A DNA stretch of 64,000 bases from Mesaphorura yosii (GCA_009869945.1 WIXG01000107.1:62001-126000), one strand, 5' to 3'. Positions 1 through 14,128 are shown, counted from the first letter of the stretch. Translations and numbers: made by a program. The notes: a model not told the origin generated them from the sequence alone.

Positions 1-372
1 AAGAATCACGGAACACCTGACAATAATCAAGGCGGTGGTGGTGGTAATGCAAATAATACTAATTTCCATCATGGTAATGGAATCTACAACGGCTCACCAC
101 AAATTATTGTCTCTTCTGCTCCAGCAGGATTTCCAACGCATTTATCATCATTAGCATCGTATTATTCACAGCTAAATCAGGTTCAAGGCATGCATGCTCC
201 TGGAGCAACTCTCACACCAAGCCTAGCCCACATGGCTCAGTACGGACAGTTGCCAGGTGGCCAAAACCCGTACACATCCATTGGGCACCATCAACCAAAT
301 GGCACACCGACCACCGCAAATGGTACAGCTTCAGCTAACGATTTTAGAAGGGCTCTCCCAGTCATCTTTTAA
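1..372 (+). CDS. 3'-terminal coding exon of a low-complexity, transcription-factor-like protein (5' partial)
   Basis: The frame is open from base 1 and closes with TAA at 370-372, giving 123 residues. Composition is rich in Gly, Asn, His, Ser and Pro, with a run of five Gly near the start and no folded domain visible. It ends in the basic-hydrophobic tail FRRALPVIF. Disordered tails of this kind are common at the C-terminus of developmental transcription factors (Sox, homeobox and similar families). The DNA-binding part would lie left of the window, so the family cannot be named. The large gene-poor region that follows also fits a developmental regulator. The whole frame from base 1 looks coding, so the ATG at 190 is probably internal. 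Confidence 0.6.
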   Translation, partial: KNHGTPDNNQGGGGGNANNTNFHHGNGIYNGSPQIIVSSAPAGFPTHLSSLASYYSQLNQVQGMHAPGATLTPSLAHMAQYGQLPGGQNPYTSIGHHQPNGTPTTANGTASANDFRRALPVIF

Positions 373-905
373 AACTGACTTGTGTCAGGTTTTTAATGTG
401 CGTTTTCTTTCTATCAAAAGGCTTTACCATTAAGATGTAGCATTATAGCGAACTTTAAGCTACTTAAGACATTGGACGTCTGTCCTACCCGAAAGACGAA
501 GGATGTTTCTGTTCTAATTAACGTTAAAATCGGCTGTTCTACAGACACTTTGAATGTAGACACATTTTAGAGCAAATAATTAGTTTTAAAATTGAATCCT
601 CATAAAATATAGATTGTTAAGTATTTCGTAGTCGAGCGTAATTTATTACGTAGAAATTACTAGTTGCTACTTGTCTACTTGTTCGTTGTTCCTAAAGTTA
701 AACTCTGTAGGCAAAAACTGAATGGAAGTTTGAGCCCAGCCTACACATTAGTTCCCGAAGCGTACTATAAAGTTGTTAGTGTAAATAAATCGATTGTTGT
801 AAGTAATGAGTAGGCCTGTTCACTCTGAATTACGCAGTCTAATATTAATGCAAGTGTACAGTGTAGTTCTGTAATAACAAATAAAATTTGAATAATGTAA
901 AAAAT
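373..905 (+). other. probable 3' UTR of the left-edge gene
   Basis: AT-rich sequence with stops in all frames directly follows the TAA at 370-372. An AATAAA hexamer lies at 880-885, so cleavage around 900 is expected. Confidence 0.5.
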
Positions 906-3900
906 TGCGTGGTACTTTTTTGAAAATATTCAAATATAATTTTTATTGTTATTATTATTCCGTTTCCTATTCATTTAGAAAGTCATTCGGCATTATTTCC
1001 AATTCGTCGTTGTACAATGATTGTAGCGTAATTTAATAAATTTATCACTGCTGCTGCAAAAGGAGTCAGCTAACTGTGAATTTTTCAGCTTCGAAATTTG
1101 CTCGTGTCATCATCACGCTACAAGTATTTTCCAACCGAGCCCACAGAATAATACAAAAAACAACTGAAGCGTTAAAATTACAAAAATAGAGTCAACGAAT
1201 AAACACAATGGGATAAATGACTCTGGTTCTTCGTACACGTACGCTTTGAAAAGGGTGGAAACAATGGGTGATGAAGAAAAAGGGTGGAGCCTCACTTTGA
1301 AACTTAAACTTACTTAACGTTGCATGAAGTTACTCAACTCAACACGCATTGGGAAAAATCTATAAGACAAGTTCTCCATTGTGCTCGAGCTCCAAAAAAG
1401 AAAAGAATGAGGAGGTGTCCTTTTGTTCTCCGACCGAACAGAATTCTATCTTCTCTGCGCCTTGACTGCCTCACGTGTGCATTACAGTCTTATCTTTGAT
1501 TACATCCACTCCGCTCTCGTCCAATTGTTTTCGTTCTCAATTCTCCTGCATTCCGTGAGTAGCGCACGCACGGCGAAACAGAGAATGTGATACCAATTGA
1601 ATTCGCACACGGCATTTCGTGCCAGCTGCTGCTCCGTGAGTAACAAATGTTACACTACTTTCTACAACCTGAAACGCTGCGCTGTCACACAACTCCATGC
1701 CGCATTCCCATGTAGCAATCCCGAAAACCATAAATGCTTACTGATTTCCAAACGGCAGTGTTTTACTCAATGTCCATGATGGAAAAGCCACGATTACACG
1801 AATAGAATTAATGGTAAACCAGACGCTTGGTGTAATTAGTCGAGTCGTGCGTTTGCAATTAACACAGAATAATTTGTTTTTTTTTGTGGTGATCACGGTC
1901 AAATTGTTTTCGTTTTGCAAGTATCCATTTTAAATGAAAATTAACTAACTCCACACATATTTGGACATTCCATTCGAGGCGCTATGCTTGGTTCTCTGAA
2001 CGGCAGAAGATGTAAATCCCTGCCGCTCTCGCACTGATCAGAGTACAATCGAAAATCGGCAGAATTATTCACCGTAAAATCTGCTTGTCACTCTGCAACT
2101 GTGCGAGCCTGTGCCTGTCGGTACGTTGTTGCGCGGCATTAATTAATTCAAGCACTCAGCGTCTAAACAACTGTGTCGCCAGCTTCATGTGACACCATCC
2201 AGGGTAATAATTCTTGCTACGGTTGACGGTTGACCAGTCGCAGACTGATGTGAGGAAGACCCTCTGAATTTACGCAAACAAAAGAATTACTGTGGATGAA
2301 ATTGATGACATCAGATGGATAGGAGATTACCGAGACAGATAGGCTCGACTAGCCGTATGTCTCCTCTCCACGGCCCCTGTATGATAAAGGAAATTTTTTA
2401 GAAGCACAGCAGCACCGCATGTTTGCTTGTTTTCAGATTGCTCATCACTCCGTGAAAATGCTTTCGCCCTTTTTATATTGGAAACACAAAAAGCTCTTTC
2501 CTCATTTCCGTGAGGTAAAAATGCACCAAGTAATAACGAAGAAATAAGAACGCTTAGAACATCAGACGCTGTACGTATTCTTTCTTGGCAAAACACATCT
2601 TTTGATACTGGCTCTAATTTTTTTTATTCAAGATTATAATAAAAGACAACACAAGAAGTTATTACTCGTGTGTGGGCGAAGGCGTACGCGTGCTCTCACA
2701 CATGAGCTTGAGTCCGGGCATGGCATTACTGAAACATATTGTCAGGCTATACTTAATTTAGCCTCAATTTATTATTACGACCTCGAGTTGACTTCGTCTT
2801 CTAATTATTCGCACGAATTGAATTTACAATTTCCATGAATCGAGCCAACAAACAAATAACAAGCGCAGAAGAGGAAGTCCAGTTGTTATTGTATTGCCTG
2901 TGCCCAATCATTACTCTTATGCTCCCCATTGTATCATTATTGTCATGCGTGTTCCATATTGTCATTGTCACGTATTTTGTCCTTTGCAGGACCTGGCGAT
3001 TAAATTTAAATTTTCGCTGCAAAATAATCCCACTTCCAATACGACAGCCCTGCACTGATATTTGCCTGGGATACAGAACAGAATGAATTATATTCTTCAG
3101 CAGCTCACTAATTCTAATTGTACAAAACATTTCATTATTGCGATCATACCGAACAACAACAACGCACAGCAGAGCACAGAAAGCATAAAAAGTGGAGCCT
3201 ATTGAATGGCAACCATGCAAAACATAATGCGGGCAAAGAAGATGACGATGACGAGACGAGGACAGCGATGAATGTCGAATTAATGTCGGTGGACAATGCG
3301 CGTAGCTGTTTGTGTTGTTGGTAATACCTTTTCATACTCCACATGTTACACATTGTAAAAATATCATGATCATGATATTGTATAATGAAATGAATTTGTT
3401 CTTGGCTTAACTTTTTTATGTCGAGCACTTCATGCGACCAGACGACAATACGAGTTCTTATTTCCTTCTATTTACTCGCTGCCTGCCAGCCAAGCACTTG
3501 TGCATTCGATGACTCGGTGACGAAACGACACAGACAAAGACGAGGGGCTGCAGCAGTCTGCTGCGGTGATTGCAAATTATATTATTTTGTGTGTGTTTTC
3601 AGAGGAGACAAACAAGAACTCAACTGCTGAATCGCACGCACAAAAGGCGGATTAAATTCTTGAAATGCTGAATGGGAAAGAAAAACTAAACTTGTACTCG
3701 CATTATGCAAGAGACAATATGGGAATCGAGATTCTTTTTTGCGAGAAAATTATGTGCAGCACCACAGAAAGGAGTTACTCAATCATGAAAAACGATTATT
3801 TGAGTATTAAAATAAAATGAAAACTTTGCGTTTGCAGGGTATTTGAGTTGGAAGCAAAGGAGCGGCCTTTGCGGACTGTTTCTCCTACTTTTCACCAGAC

Positions 3901-4966
3901 TGTCGCCTAGATAACACTTTATCTGCTGGGATCAAACTTGAAGCATGCAACGTTAATTAGTAAACGTGCTAACTGAAGTATGCGGGAAATTGAACTCGAT
4001 TAGTTGAAGTCCTCACCTAATGGAAGTTGAAATAGCTGGACAATAGTTAAGTTGATGCAACAACAACATTCTAAGCCAATCCGCTTGACACATTTAGCAC
4101 TCCGTATGCCTCGCCCGCTTTCCTACTGGTGCTGCTAGCAGGCGAATGAATCACTTGAGCTGAACTTCAGGCCTGGATCGAAGAGATTGATCTTTGCAAT
4201 ATGTTCCACGCCTATTGTTGAGTCTGAATTCAATTCGCAACGGATGGATGGACAAAGTTTAAAAGAATGTGAGGAGAATAATGGAGAGAAGTCTCCATTC
4301 TGTTTGGCACAAAAGAGGAAGAAGAATGGACTTGATAGATAATAATGAGGTTTTCCTCAATAAGGTTTATAAAAACGCATTTGTGTTAAGTGTGATTTGG
4401 TGGATACTGATGCCTGCCTGTCCTCGAAGGAGAAGGCACAGTGACAATGGCTCAATGCCTTCTCACTCTTGTTTTACGTTTTATCGCGCCCAAAATGAAC
4501 TTGATGAATAAGGCGAGAAACGAAGGATGAGAACGCGCTTCGAGGCTCACAATTCAAGACAGGGCTGACTGATACTACTATTTTACTCTTTCCATTTGCC
4601 ATTGTTAATTTATTTTATTCCCATTCTGGCCCTTATAAAAGAAATTTCTTTTGTCATCTCCTCCGCGTCTTCAGTGTCAATGTTTGAGGAGAGAATAATG
4701 AACAAACTTGTATAAAGGATTATTAAAGTCTTCTGTCTGAGGATTGCCTTGCTGAATTTGAGCTTTTGAGCAAAAGTCCGCCAAGCCAAAATATGGAAAA
4801 CAATGCCTTTTAATATTCGGCACCAATCTTTGCACACGCGGTTCGAACGAATCATTGCAAAGAATCGCTGAGTTTGAAACTAGCCATGACAAATGGCGTC
4901 GACCGCCAGTGCTTTGCGCTAAGGCTTAGAGTTAATATAATTCAATTGTCAGTGCAATCGTCGCCA

Positions 4967-5014
4967 ATAGTTTGTGCATATGTAACTGCGTCCAGTTACA
5001 TATGCATAAACTAT
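4967..5014. repeat. near-perfect inverted repeat (22-bp arms, 4-nt loop)
   Basis: The left arm 4967-4988 and right arm 4993-5014 are reverse complements over 22 positions with one mismatch, which would be a G:U wobble in RNA. They are separated by CGTC. Both arms contain CATATG. Nothing around it looks coding. It could extrude as a DNA cruciform or fold as a short RNA hairpin. It is shorter than a typical pre-miRNA. Confidence 0.75.
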
Positions 5015-8000
5015 CCTTGCATGTCAGCAGTGCTATCTTACCGCTATCGTAACTGCTAGGTCTTTCCCACCTCATTCAAATGTTTCCAACCGGCATTACG
5101 AATAGCAATGCGAATAGCGCTTGACTTTGATGTGGGCGAATTCACTGAGCGTTAGTGCTAATGCCACGAGGCGATACTAAATACTAAATAGAGTCGTTAT
5201 TGCACTGACTACTGACAGCTCCTCTTCTGGTTAACATTTTTATACCACTGCTTTTTATGTTATCCGGCGCGGCTGCTGCATTTGAGCGCGTTAATTTATT
5301 ATTCCATATTGCCCGTATTTAAATGCATTTAGACACAAGCGCACATAATAGCCCAGGCGATGTGGGCCATTGACCAAAACGGCAGTTTGAATTGTTCACG
5401 ACTCGTGCACTACGCTTGCACTCTGCATTGTGTTGCGCTTTCAACCTTTCTCTCACGCTAATGTGATGAATAAAAATGCCCCGCGTGCTCCCGCAGCAGT
5501 CGTAATTTACGTGCAGCTTTTTACCATCCAAAAAGTCATAAAAAGCGGAGGGTTGAACTTTATGCAAAAACTGTTGACAACAGACTACGGGACAAAACGA
5601 ATGATGAACATTCTCCGGCATTGATTAATAAGCCTGACCTGGCTGGCAAACTGAGTTGACCTGAAATATTGGCTATAAATATAGTCATATTATTGAAATC
5701 GTGTTGAAATCGCTTGTGAACTCAACATAACGTGCTCTGAGAAGAGAGAACACAAAAATCACTGCAAACGTGATGCACGAATTGTCGGAGTCGTGCGACG
5801 TGTTTCACTCAGCAAATCATTCACTTCGCAATTCCAGGTCGAAAACACATTGAAGGAACACTTGAATCAGAACCAAACGATGTTAAGAGCATGCATCATG
5901 TGAAATGTGAACAGCGAACACGAACCAAGCGCGCTGGCATTGTTATATAGTGCTGTTTCTCTTTTTTCGTATTATTATAGTTTACAATGGATTGCATTGA
6001 TTGGAAGTGTATTTACTACAATAGTCGTAGTTTTGTTAGACAAACTTTCACTCACTTCTACAACGGGGAAAGAGTTCACTTTATTTTATTTTTTATTTCG
6101 TCGAGCATTCACTGCAAGTCGAGAGACAGAGAAAGGAAGAGGAAAAAATGCTCTAAAATACACATAAAAAACAGTGCTCGTAGTCGTAGCTGCTGGAGAA
6201 AGAAAGCACCGGATTCAGTACGAAATACAAAAGTTCAACAGCCAATATAACAAGTGCATAGCAAAATAGAACCCATCAGAGGAAAGGAAATCGGAATAAT
6301 AACATCCCAAGAATGAACTCAAGAAAAAGAATAACGACAGAAGCAGCAGCGACAGCGCCCACCACACACGAGAAGAATAAGGAAACGAGTGAAACTTTTT
6401 GTGTATTCTCCGTGGAACGGATGTCAGTTTGATTTCTCTTAAAATACAAAACAGGAATAAAAAGGCCAAGTGGGGTATTTGCGAGCAAAAATAGAAAAAT
6501 GCGCTCGCTCGCTGGAACACACGAATATGAATCAATGCATTGTGTTTTGTGCCGATGTCTGCTATTTTACTTTGTAGATTTGTACTTTTGGCCTGTTATT
6601 ACTGCCGTAAGCCGTAAGTGTGCCATGCGAGCCTCAGTCTGTTTCTGTTCTTATTTCTCTGCTTTGTGTTTGGATGGAGAAAGTTTGTAAAGAAAAAATA
6701 TAACAATAATAGTAACAGGCATTTTACTGCGTGGCATGCATAAAATAGGAGAAAGCACGGCGGAGGAGTTCAGGAATTTTGGGGATTAAATGTCTATTAT
6801 GGCTTTTAACGGCCAGGGTCGTCTTCGCATGCCAAATTACTGTGTAAGGCGTATTTAATGTCAGCCTCACGGTGAAAGTCTTGTCTATCAGTCTGATTAC
6901 GTTGCTGATATTTTCATGAGTTCTGTGTTGACTTTAATTACGAATTGAGTGGCCTTACAAGGAGAGAATCATTTTTATTAGTACTCACAAGTCGGGAGAA
7001 TGCTTGCTCAACCATATAAAAACTTAGAACCGAACTAAAACAAACCTTTATTCTTCCAACACTCCAACAAAAGCGGAATTAAAACCCTTCTTGGCAAAAG
7101 AAAGAATTAAAGTATACTTGAAAAACTTGGCCTTGTTTCATATTCTTCCATTCTTTCTGCAATTTGAATACCATTCGCGAGCCAAGACTTGGAGAGCTGT
7201 CTGAATGAATGCAAGAATATGCGGGCCTCAAAATGAAAGCTAGAAAATGAAAAGAATGCGAAAATGCGAATAATACGTCTAAAGAATGGGAACGGAACAA
7301 AAAATTGAATATTAAAAAGAAAGAAGGCAGAAGGCGTGAATATTCCTGTAATATTTTTGTCATTTCTATTCTTATTTCCACATTATTCTCACTGCGCTTA
7401 CTATTTTGATTTCTTTCGCGTTATTCTTAACACTCGCGCCCTAAAGAGATTATTCTTTCCATTTCTTCTTCGGCGCGCTCTTCTCTTCGTATCTTCTCTT
7501 TTGCGTTTTAGCTTTGGGCTTATTATCATTATTCTATTATGCTTGGATTCTTTCATTATACCATCGCACCCAACCGGACCCTGTAATTATTGGACAGCAG
7601 CGGGCTGAGAAGTTTGAAGATTTACACCGACTCAGAAATTGATTATGGCGCATTGGGATTTGGCTGTAATTGAAATGTCCACTAAGCGCCAAGTAGTGTA
7701 GCTCATTGTGTAATGAAACCCGTGAAGGGTGAAAGGGGTTGAAAACGCGAAACGCGTGAATGAAGAATGGGAAAGTTGCACGGTACGTATTCATAACGCA
7801 TCACGCGCGCACTAGATTCTAAGTCATGCAGGGCTTTTTATCATACTCCGCATTGTGACTCTGATTTGTGTGAAATAAGATAATAGCAATATTGTACGTG
7901 GCACATAGCAGAATGGAAATGGGAATGAGTAGAAATGCAAGCAACACTTCAGACCCTGTTTCGAGTCTGATCTCATCCCATCCTCATCCATCTCATAATC

Positions 8001-11000
8001 ATCATCTTTTCTCAGTTTCATTAGTGTAAATGCGGAATTGAATAAAAGATTAGGAAACCACAATGCGAGAATGTGGGCTAGATGCGATGATGAGAGAAGA
8101 ATGGATTCGTTCAGAAAGAGAATGTCGTCCCTGAGTGTGAAAGAGGAAAGGAGAAAATAGTCTAAATATGTTTTTAAATCCATAAAAATTCTCCGCATTC
8201 GCATTATGACATTATCATGAGAGAAGAGAAGTAAAAGTTAAGCCTTTTGCCTGAAATTAAATGCAGATGAATGAATACGTAAATGACTGAATGGCAAACG
8301 AGCCTGAGCCGAATCCAAAGTAAATTCATTGTATGTGACAGACGTGGTCCAATATGAAATACGTGATAATCACGCCGCGCCACGCTGTTACAATACAGCA
8401 CAATAGGTTTCTCATTATTATCAAATAAGAACAGGACTGGAGTACGCGAGTGCGTAGAGTTCTAAGCGCTTGAGTCTGACAAAATGTGCTCACAATGGAA
8501 TATTAGTGTTCAGAGATGTGTCATATTGTGTTGCAATATTATTATAAGTTTATTCATCCTACACTCACTAGGATTGTTCCACGCAGAACTTCACATCTCA
8601 AAATGTCAAGTTCTTGAGGTGATCTGAATAAGCCTTTCTTCACTACTTCTGCTTCGCTTTCTCTTTGTGTTGGTGCCATTGTTTCAAAGTTCCTTTTAAT
8701 TTGGTCGTGCTTCGATCTAAACTAGACTACGGCTTCGGCGGGTGTGGCATAAGCAAAGACTGTCTTCCAAAAGGAAGACGACTAAATTAATCAATCTTTC
8801 TAAAACTTGCCGTAATTCATGCTTTAGAACGTTAAAACGTAGTTTGGGAGAACTGCCACAAGGTTCTTAGTTCACACGTTCACGTGCACAATCGCCACAT
8901 GAGCCCGAAGCCCGTTGATTTTCACATTTTAATAAACATGATTATAATAATTTCGAAGCTGTTTGCGCCAGACAAACAACCAACAAAAGTGAGAAGAATA
9001 ACAATTCGTCGATAAATACAAAGTACGACACAAGAACATCATTATGGGCTTTGTTATTGTTGTGGAACCTATTATTGGTACATTGTCATAGATTAGCACT
9101 GAAGATTACCTCTAAATTTTACATGAGCCGCATTCAGAGCACAAAAGGATCGAGGACAACAATGGGGAGCTACCAATGGAGAAAGTGTGGCCGAGAGAAA
9201 TAGTGTCAACATCAGGTGTTTGTCGCGAGCGTGTTCCCTGACGCGCCTGACGAGCTGCCTTACCTTCTCTTCCACTATGCGCCTATGCCCTGTTAAACTT
9301 ATGAATACTTGAACAATGCGCGAGTGAATTCAAGCATTTACTCCGCGCCAGTTACAATGTATTGCCACTTCATGCATTCAATCAATTTATTGCATGAATA
9401 AAATATGAAAGCGCTTTATGCCACTGGCGTAATCTTTATTGTTCATCTTGCAACGAGGAGGCTTATTATTTCCGATTTTGAACGTGTCTTGAGTTCTCCT
9501 TCGCATTATTTGATGTAATACATTAGCGCAATGTTCGGAGTTTGACTGAATCAATTTTCAACCTGCGGAGACGATCGAGTGGTCAAATGGCAATGACTCT
9601 TTAAAGTCTGTCTGTGAAAACTGTGAAAACTTTTGACATTAAGCAAAGTTTTCTTTTCCAGAAATATTGAAGTTAGAAAGATGCCCCACTCGAGTGCTCT
9701 TGATGATATTGATGACTGATGATATTTTCTTTCGCATACTTTGAAAGTAAGCAATGAAAAGTGACTTAATTTTATCGTTTGACAATCAAATACTCAGAAT
9801 AACAAAAGACTGGCATTCTCTCTGTGTCTACGGTTGAGAGAAAGAAATGGAGTGACAATTGACTATCTCGTGCGTATTTTTCGCTCTTGAGTGAAATGGA
9901 TTTTTTGATATTAACTTACAATCGCTCAATGCAAGTACGCGCGGCAGAATGAATTGTTGTTGAAGCGATCCAATTCTTTTCCAATCGATTCGCTGCCCTG
10001 TTCCCATTCTTTCTTCTTTTTTACTCTCATTATTCTTGCTATTTTTAAATTGTATTCTCACATTGATGCGGCGAGCACAATGCGAGCCGTGGAGTACCTA
10101 TGCTGATGGTGGCGGTGGTGTGTCCATTGTCCTCGTTTCAGTAATTTGAATCAGTCAACTGAGACACCTGTAAAACTCTCTCTGTCTCTTTCGACGTCGC
10201 ATTATTGCCTTCATTGTCCGCTTGTAATGCACTCTGAAGAATTCTCTCTCTTTTCTTGTCATTATTCTCGTCTCAACATTATCATTATCGCCATCAATTA
10301 TACCAACAATACTGCGTACAATTCTAATCGAACGCCAAAGTGATATCGCTTCAACTCTTGCTGCTTTGTAAGACGAAAGCAGAAAAATATTTTCGAAAGA
10401 ATTCGTTTCTACGATTCATTAATTTCTAATTACATTCCACAGAACGACGATGGCAAGTGAACGCCAGGCAGGCAAGGCTTTAATTTGCGAATGCTGCGAT
10501 TTCCACTTGATTGGTCAATTCTCCTTGTTGCATACATGGTGTGTGTTCCAACTGTTTACTAAAAATCTGGTGTAATTCTTGTAGTACATGTGTACAAATT
10601 AGCGTATTACATAATTAGCATGCGAAATCTGAATTTATTCATCGATTTGGTAAAATCATCAGATGAATAAAAGAACAGCAGCAACGACATATGTCAGCTG
10701 GGACACATGCACATGTGGCGCTGTGGTAATCATTTGGTATTCATTTCGCGGTGCCAGTGTCAGTGCGCAGCATGCAAAAGACCAGCCGGGTCGCAGCCAG
10801 TCGTTTGTGTGGCTTCTTTCCTTTGCCATCGCCATGTCACGATGTATTTCCATTGCCTAATGAAAGATGGTTTGGTTTTTAACATGAACCGAACAATATG
10901 AACTCTGAATTTATTATTTTACATTTCAAAGAGGAATTTTAAAAAATATTCACGTTCACGACGCATACACGCATATTAACAACAAATTCATGAATAATGT

Positions 11001-12273
11001 CGCTAATAATAATATTTGTTCTGTTCAGAATGTGATAAAGGGGAGAAAGGACCCGCGTGCACGACACAACAGATGCCTTTTCATGCTCTAAACGGCGGCG
11101 GTACAGCACCAACGATTCATGGGACTAATAAATTAAGTCATAAAATAATCATCACTCAATTCAACTCTTTGTCCCATTCTTGCTCGCGGATTGCGTATTC
11201 ATATCAAGAAGCCTGGCGTTGTTACATGCACACAGCACACACACGAAATTTACATTTGAACCTAAAAAACGCTTCTGCTGATGTGAATCGTTTTTTGTTG
11301 TTTGTGGCTCGTTTGATATTATTAGCAATTTATCACAGCTCACAGCAGAACACAAAGTTTCACAAAAGAAGACATCAAACTCTAGCTCGGATTGATTTCA
11401 TTTCACGCGCGTTGCGTCGCTAATATTTCATTTTAAAGTTTTATTTCGGACCCTCCCTTCCCAAATGTATCATTCACGTTTTAATATGATTTAAGCACTT
11501 TTAAAATGGGACTAATGGGTTGTGCTAATGCGAGTGTACGCATGCGGGTTCTTTCTTCTGGGGCAGTGAACAATGAAATTGAATGTTTCAAATGTTTTAT
11601 AGATTACATAATAATTCAATTATTGAAGACGTGTGGCGTCCGTATTGAATCTTGATTAATCCATTCTCTTGCCATCGCCTAACTGTGGGGATGTGGTCAC
11701 AATTCTTCTATTATCCATGCAATAATGGTAACTGCTGTATGAAATGTCCACGAAAAATTTCGGTCAAGGGAATGCGGCTAGAAATTCGGAAATCGGATTA
11801 GGATATATTCTGCTTCACAGTGCTTGCAGAACGGTAGACTTCGTACACAGATGCGGTATTGGCGCATCCTCATGTAATATTTGCCGAGCTATCGTTTATT
11901 TTAGTCAATCATCGCTCCACTGCAGCTTTCTTCCAAAATTGTAGTGACGAGAGTATTGTGGCATAGCACATGGTCACGGAACCGAGTTGCGGAAGGTCCG
12001 GTCCAAACGTTGGGTATTGGCGACCAGTTATGAGTTAGACTTGTCGTTCGTTGCCGGTATTTATGCGACCAGCAGCAGACTTTGAGAGTAGCGGAGCTGA
12101 CATGCAGACTCATCTCTTGACAACGTTTAACTTGCTGAACATATTACAGGACTCAGCTCCGAGCAGATGTTGCTAGTGGGTCGGATCGCCTCCTTGAGTG
12201 GTAGTGTAGTGGTAGTTATACTAGATTCAAAAATTGTTTCGCCAAATTTCTCATTCAATTACATTCACACAGG

Positions 12274-12340
12274 ACGACACCGGTGACCTCTTGAAGCTCT
12301 TCACAATCGCGGATTATCAATCAAGAATCATTACTTCTGG
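12274..12340 (+). other. possible isolated exon (acceptor and donor visible)
   Basis: A CACAG acceptor precedes about 67 bases that are open in one frame and end at CTG|GTAAGT, a strong donor. It lies 0.5 kb upstream of the first MIF gene on the same strand. It could be a 5' UTR exon of that gene or a chance pair of splice signals. I cannot attach it to a protein. Confidence 0.2.
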
Positions 12341-12840
12341 TAAGTGCCGGTCAAACATTAATTTTTCGTTGCAAGACACGGCGAATGGTACCAGTTGAGA
12401 TCGTCCTAAGGTGACAAACTGATACGAGGCCATAGAACCGCCCACCATTAATGATCCTGGTGCATTAGAGCGTTTCGATAGAACGTTGGGTAGAATTTCA
12501 GATTCCATGCGGAAGATCACATTTGATTCTCAGGAATTCAGAAATATAGAATAGTAGAAACCTTTTGGGGTGTTTGTAAGGTTGTCAGGTTGTAAACGGT
12601 GGACTTTGGACGGCCTTGAGCCAGTAACCAGTTCGAGTTACTTTGACCTTGAGTGTGATAGTGGATTATGTTCGCAACCGCAAAAAATTGAAGGCTAGTT
12701 AGCTGCACAATTTCTAAGGAATAGTAGTCAGTTGCATAGTTTCGTTGCTCGGATCCGATGGAATTCAAACCTATATTCAGCCTGCTCTAGTAATCTTACT
12801 TTTAATTTACAGTAAAAGGCGCTAGTAGTAACTGACGAAG

Positions 12841-13284
12841 ATGCCACACCTCAGGATCGAGACAAACATCCCAAAGAGCAAAGTACCCGCTGGTGCGGCG
12901 AAGGAGCTGATAAAGGTGATTTCGAGCTCCTTGGGCAAGCCCGAAAATGTAAGCTCGTCGCAATAAATTACCGGTACACTTTTCAAAATAATATGATAAT
13001 AATAAATGGGTACTCCGGTTCACAAATAGTACTGCTGCGTGACAATCATCCCGGATCAAATCATGGTCTTCGGAGGAACTGAGGAGCCATGCGGGCAAGC
13101 CATCCTGATGTCGATTGGTCAATTAGGCGTAAAGGAGAATATTAAGCATTCAAAGGCCATATTCGAGAAGGTCAGCCAGCTCTTGGGAATTCCGGCAACG
13201 AGAATGTACATTCATTATCAAGATGCAAAGTCTTCGGAAGTGGGTTACAACAACACAACATTCTACGAGATTTTCGGTGGTTAA
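12841..13284 (+). CDS. macrophage migration inhibitory factor-like tautomerase, copy 1
   Basis: Two exons, 12841-12948 and 13030-13284, joined in phase 0, encode 120 residues, the usual MIF length (about 115). The product begins Met-Pro; in the family Pro-2, exposed after Met removal, is the catalytic base of the phenylpyruvate/D-dopachrome tautomerase fold. Family landmarks include VPDQ-like IIPDQ, FGG, an EPC segment, SIGQLG, and a C-terminal VGYNNTTF block like the VGWNNSTF of vertebrate MIF. No signal peptide is present, as is normal for MIF, which is secreted unconventionally. MIF proteins act as cytokines and tautomerases; in arthropods, roles in immunity or feeding are known for some species. 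AATAAA lies at 13427-13432. A diverged copy follows about 0.85 kb downstream. Confidence 0.93.
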
Positions 13285-14128
13285 GCGCTGCTTGATTAAC
13301 TCAAGAAATCGGAACGGTCATAGCAGTACATTCTTTGATTTGAGTAGTAAATTCAAGTTCTATGCAAAATAGTGCTATATTTTTGATTTGTATTAAGTGT
13401 TAATGCAGCAAATGGAATTTTGATTCAATAAAGAATTTATTCTGCCATATATTGAGTCTGATGAGCGTGCATTGATGGCCTTCCACCTTTGGTTTGCTTT
13501 GCACGAATTACAGATCGAAAGTGGTCATGCGAAAAATTTGAGTTATGTAAATACAATACACATGATCTGATGGTACGAACGCATGGATCATAGCATGTCA
13601 CGAATAGGTCAGTGCCAACAGTGGCAAGCCTAGAACTCTGATCTGTGGGCTCTGCGTGAGTAGCGAGAAAACCACAAATTGTGGTCAAAGTTGCACACAC
13701 TTGCCACACGATGCTTTGGACCTTGACCTTGGCTTATGATAATGTCACTTGCCGTAATCGGAAGATAAGTGATGCAATCTTGTACACTGTGCTGGCTATC
13801 AGTCATAAATACCAGACTCACATTGGGAATTTAACTTAAATGTAGCATGCTACACAGCTGATAATTATAACAGAATCACGGTACTCGCTACTGATTCGCA
13901 GCACTCTTCCACACACGTTATGTAAGTCTGGTCGTACGTAAATACAGCGCATTTAGCACGTGATATTAGCACACAAATTAGCATCCCGTCCGCAGCAAAA
14001 ATTAAAGTAGGCGAAATAAATAATTGTATGCTCAGTAGTATTCTGTTCTCGGTCCACTCGCCTGCCTTCGTGATTCAACCCTTTTCTAGACGACGTGTAC
14101 CGTGTTCTCATACTTGAAGACTTGCACA
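13285..14128 (+). other. 3' UTR of MIF copy 1 and spacer to MIF copy 2
   Basis: The first 150 bases are the 3' UTR, ending after AATAAA at 13427-13432. The remainder presumably holds the promoter of the second MIF gene. No gene is seen. Confidence 0.5.

Larger units (their letters stand above)
906..12840. other. gene-poor region of about 12 kb; no convincing gene
   Basis: Frames here are short (under 140 codons), overlap on both strands, and have no family resemblance or domain pattern that I can see. Homopurine/homopyrimidine stretches and recurring GAATG/CATTC words are common. I see no tRNA or rRNA gene. Two items stand out and are listed separately: a near-perfect hairpin at 4967-5014 and a splice-bounded open stretch around 12274-12340. 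Likely content is intergenic or regulatory DNA flanking the left-edge gene, or a very long intron or UTR. Confidence 0.6.

Noticed and set aside
4800-4870. tRNA-like B-box sequence (GGTTCGAA) flanked by TCTTTGCA / TGCAAAGA
   Set aside because: No matching A box or cloverleaf could be drawn around it, and the downstream bases do not fit the B-box consensus.
5907-7794. several overlapping 60-106 codon frames on both strands
   Set aside because: They reflect AT-rich homopurine/homopyrimidine sequence; no domain, signal or splice pattern supports them.
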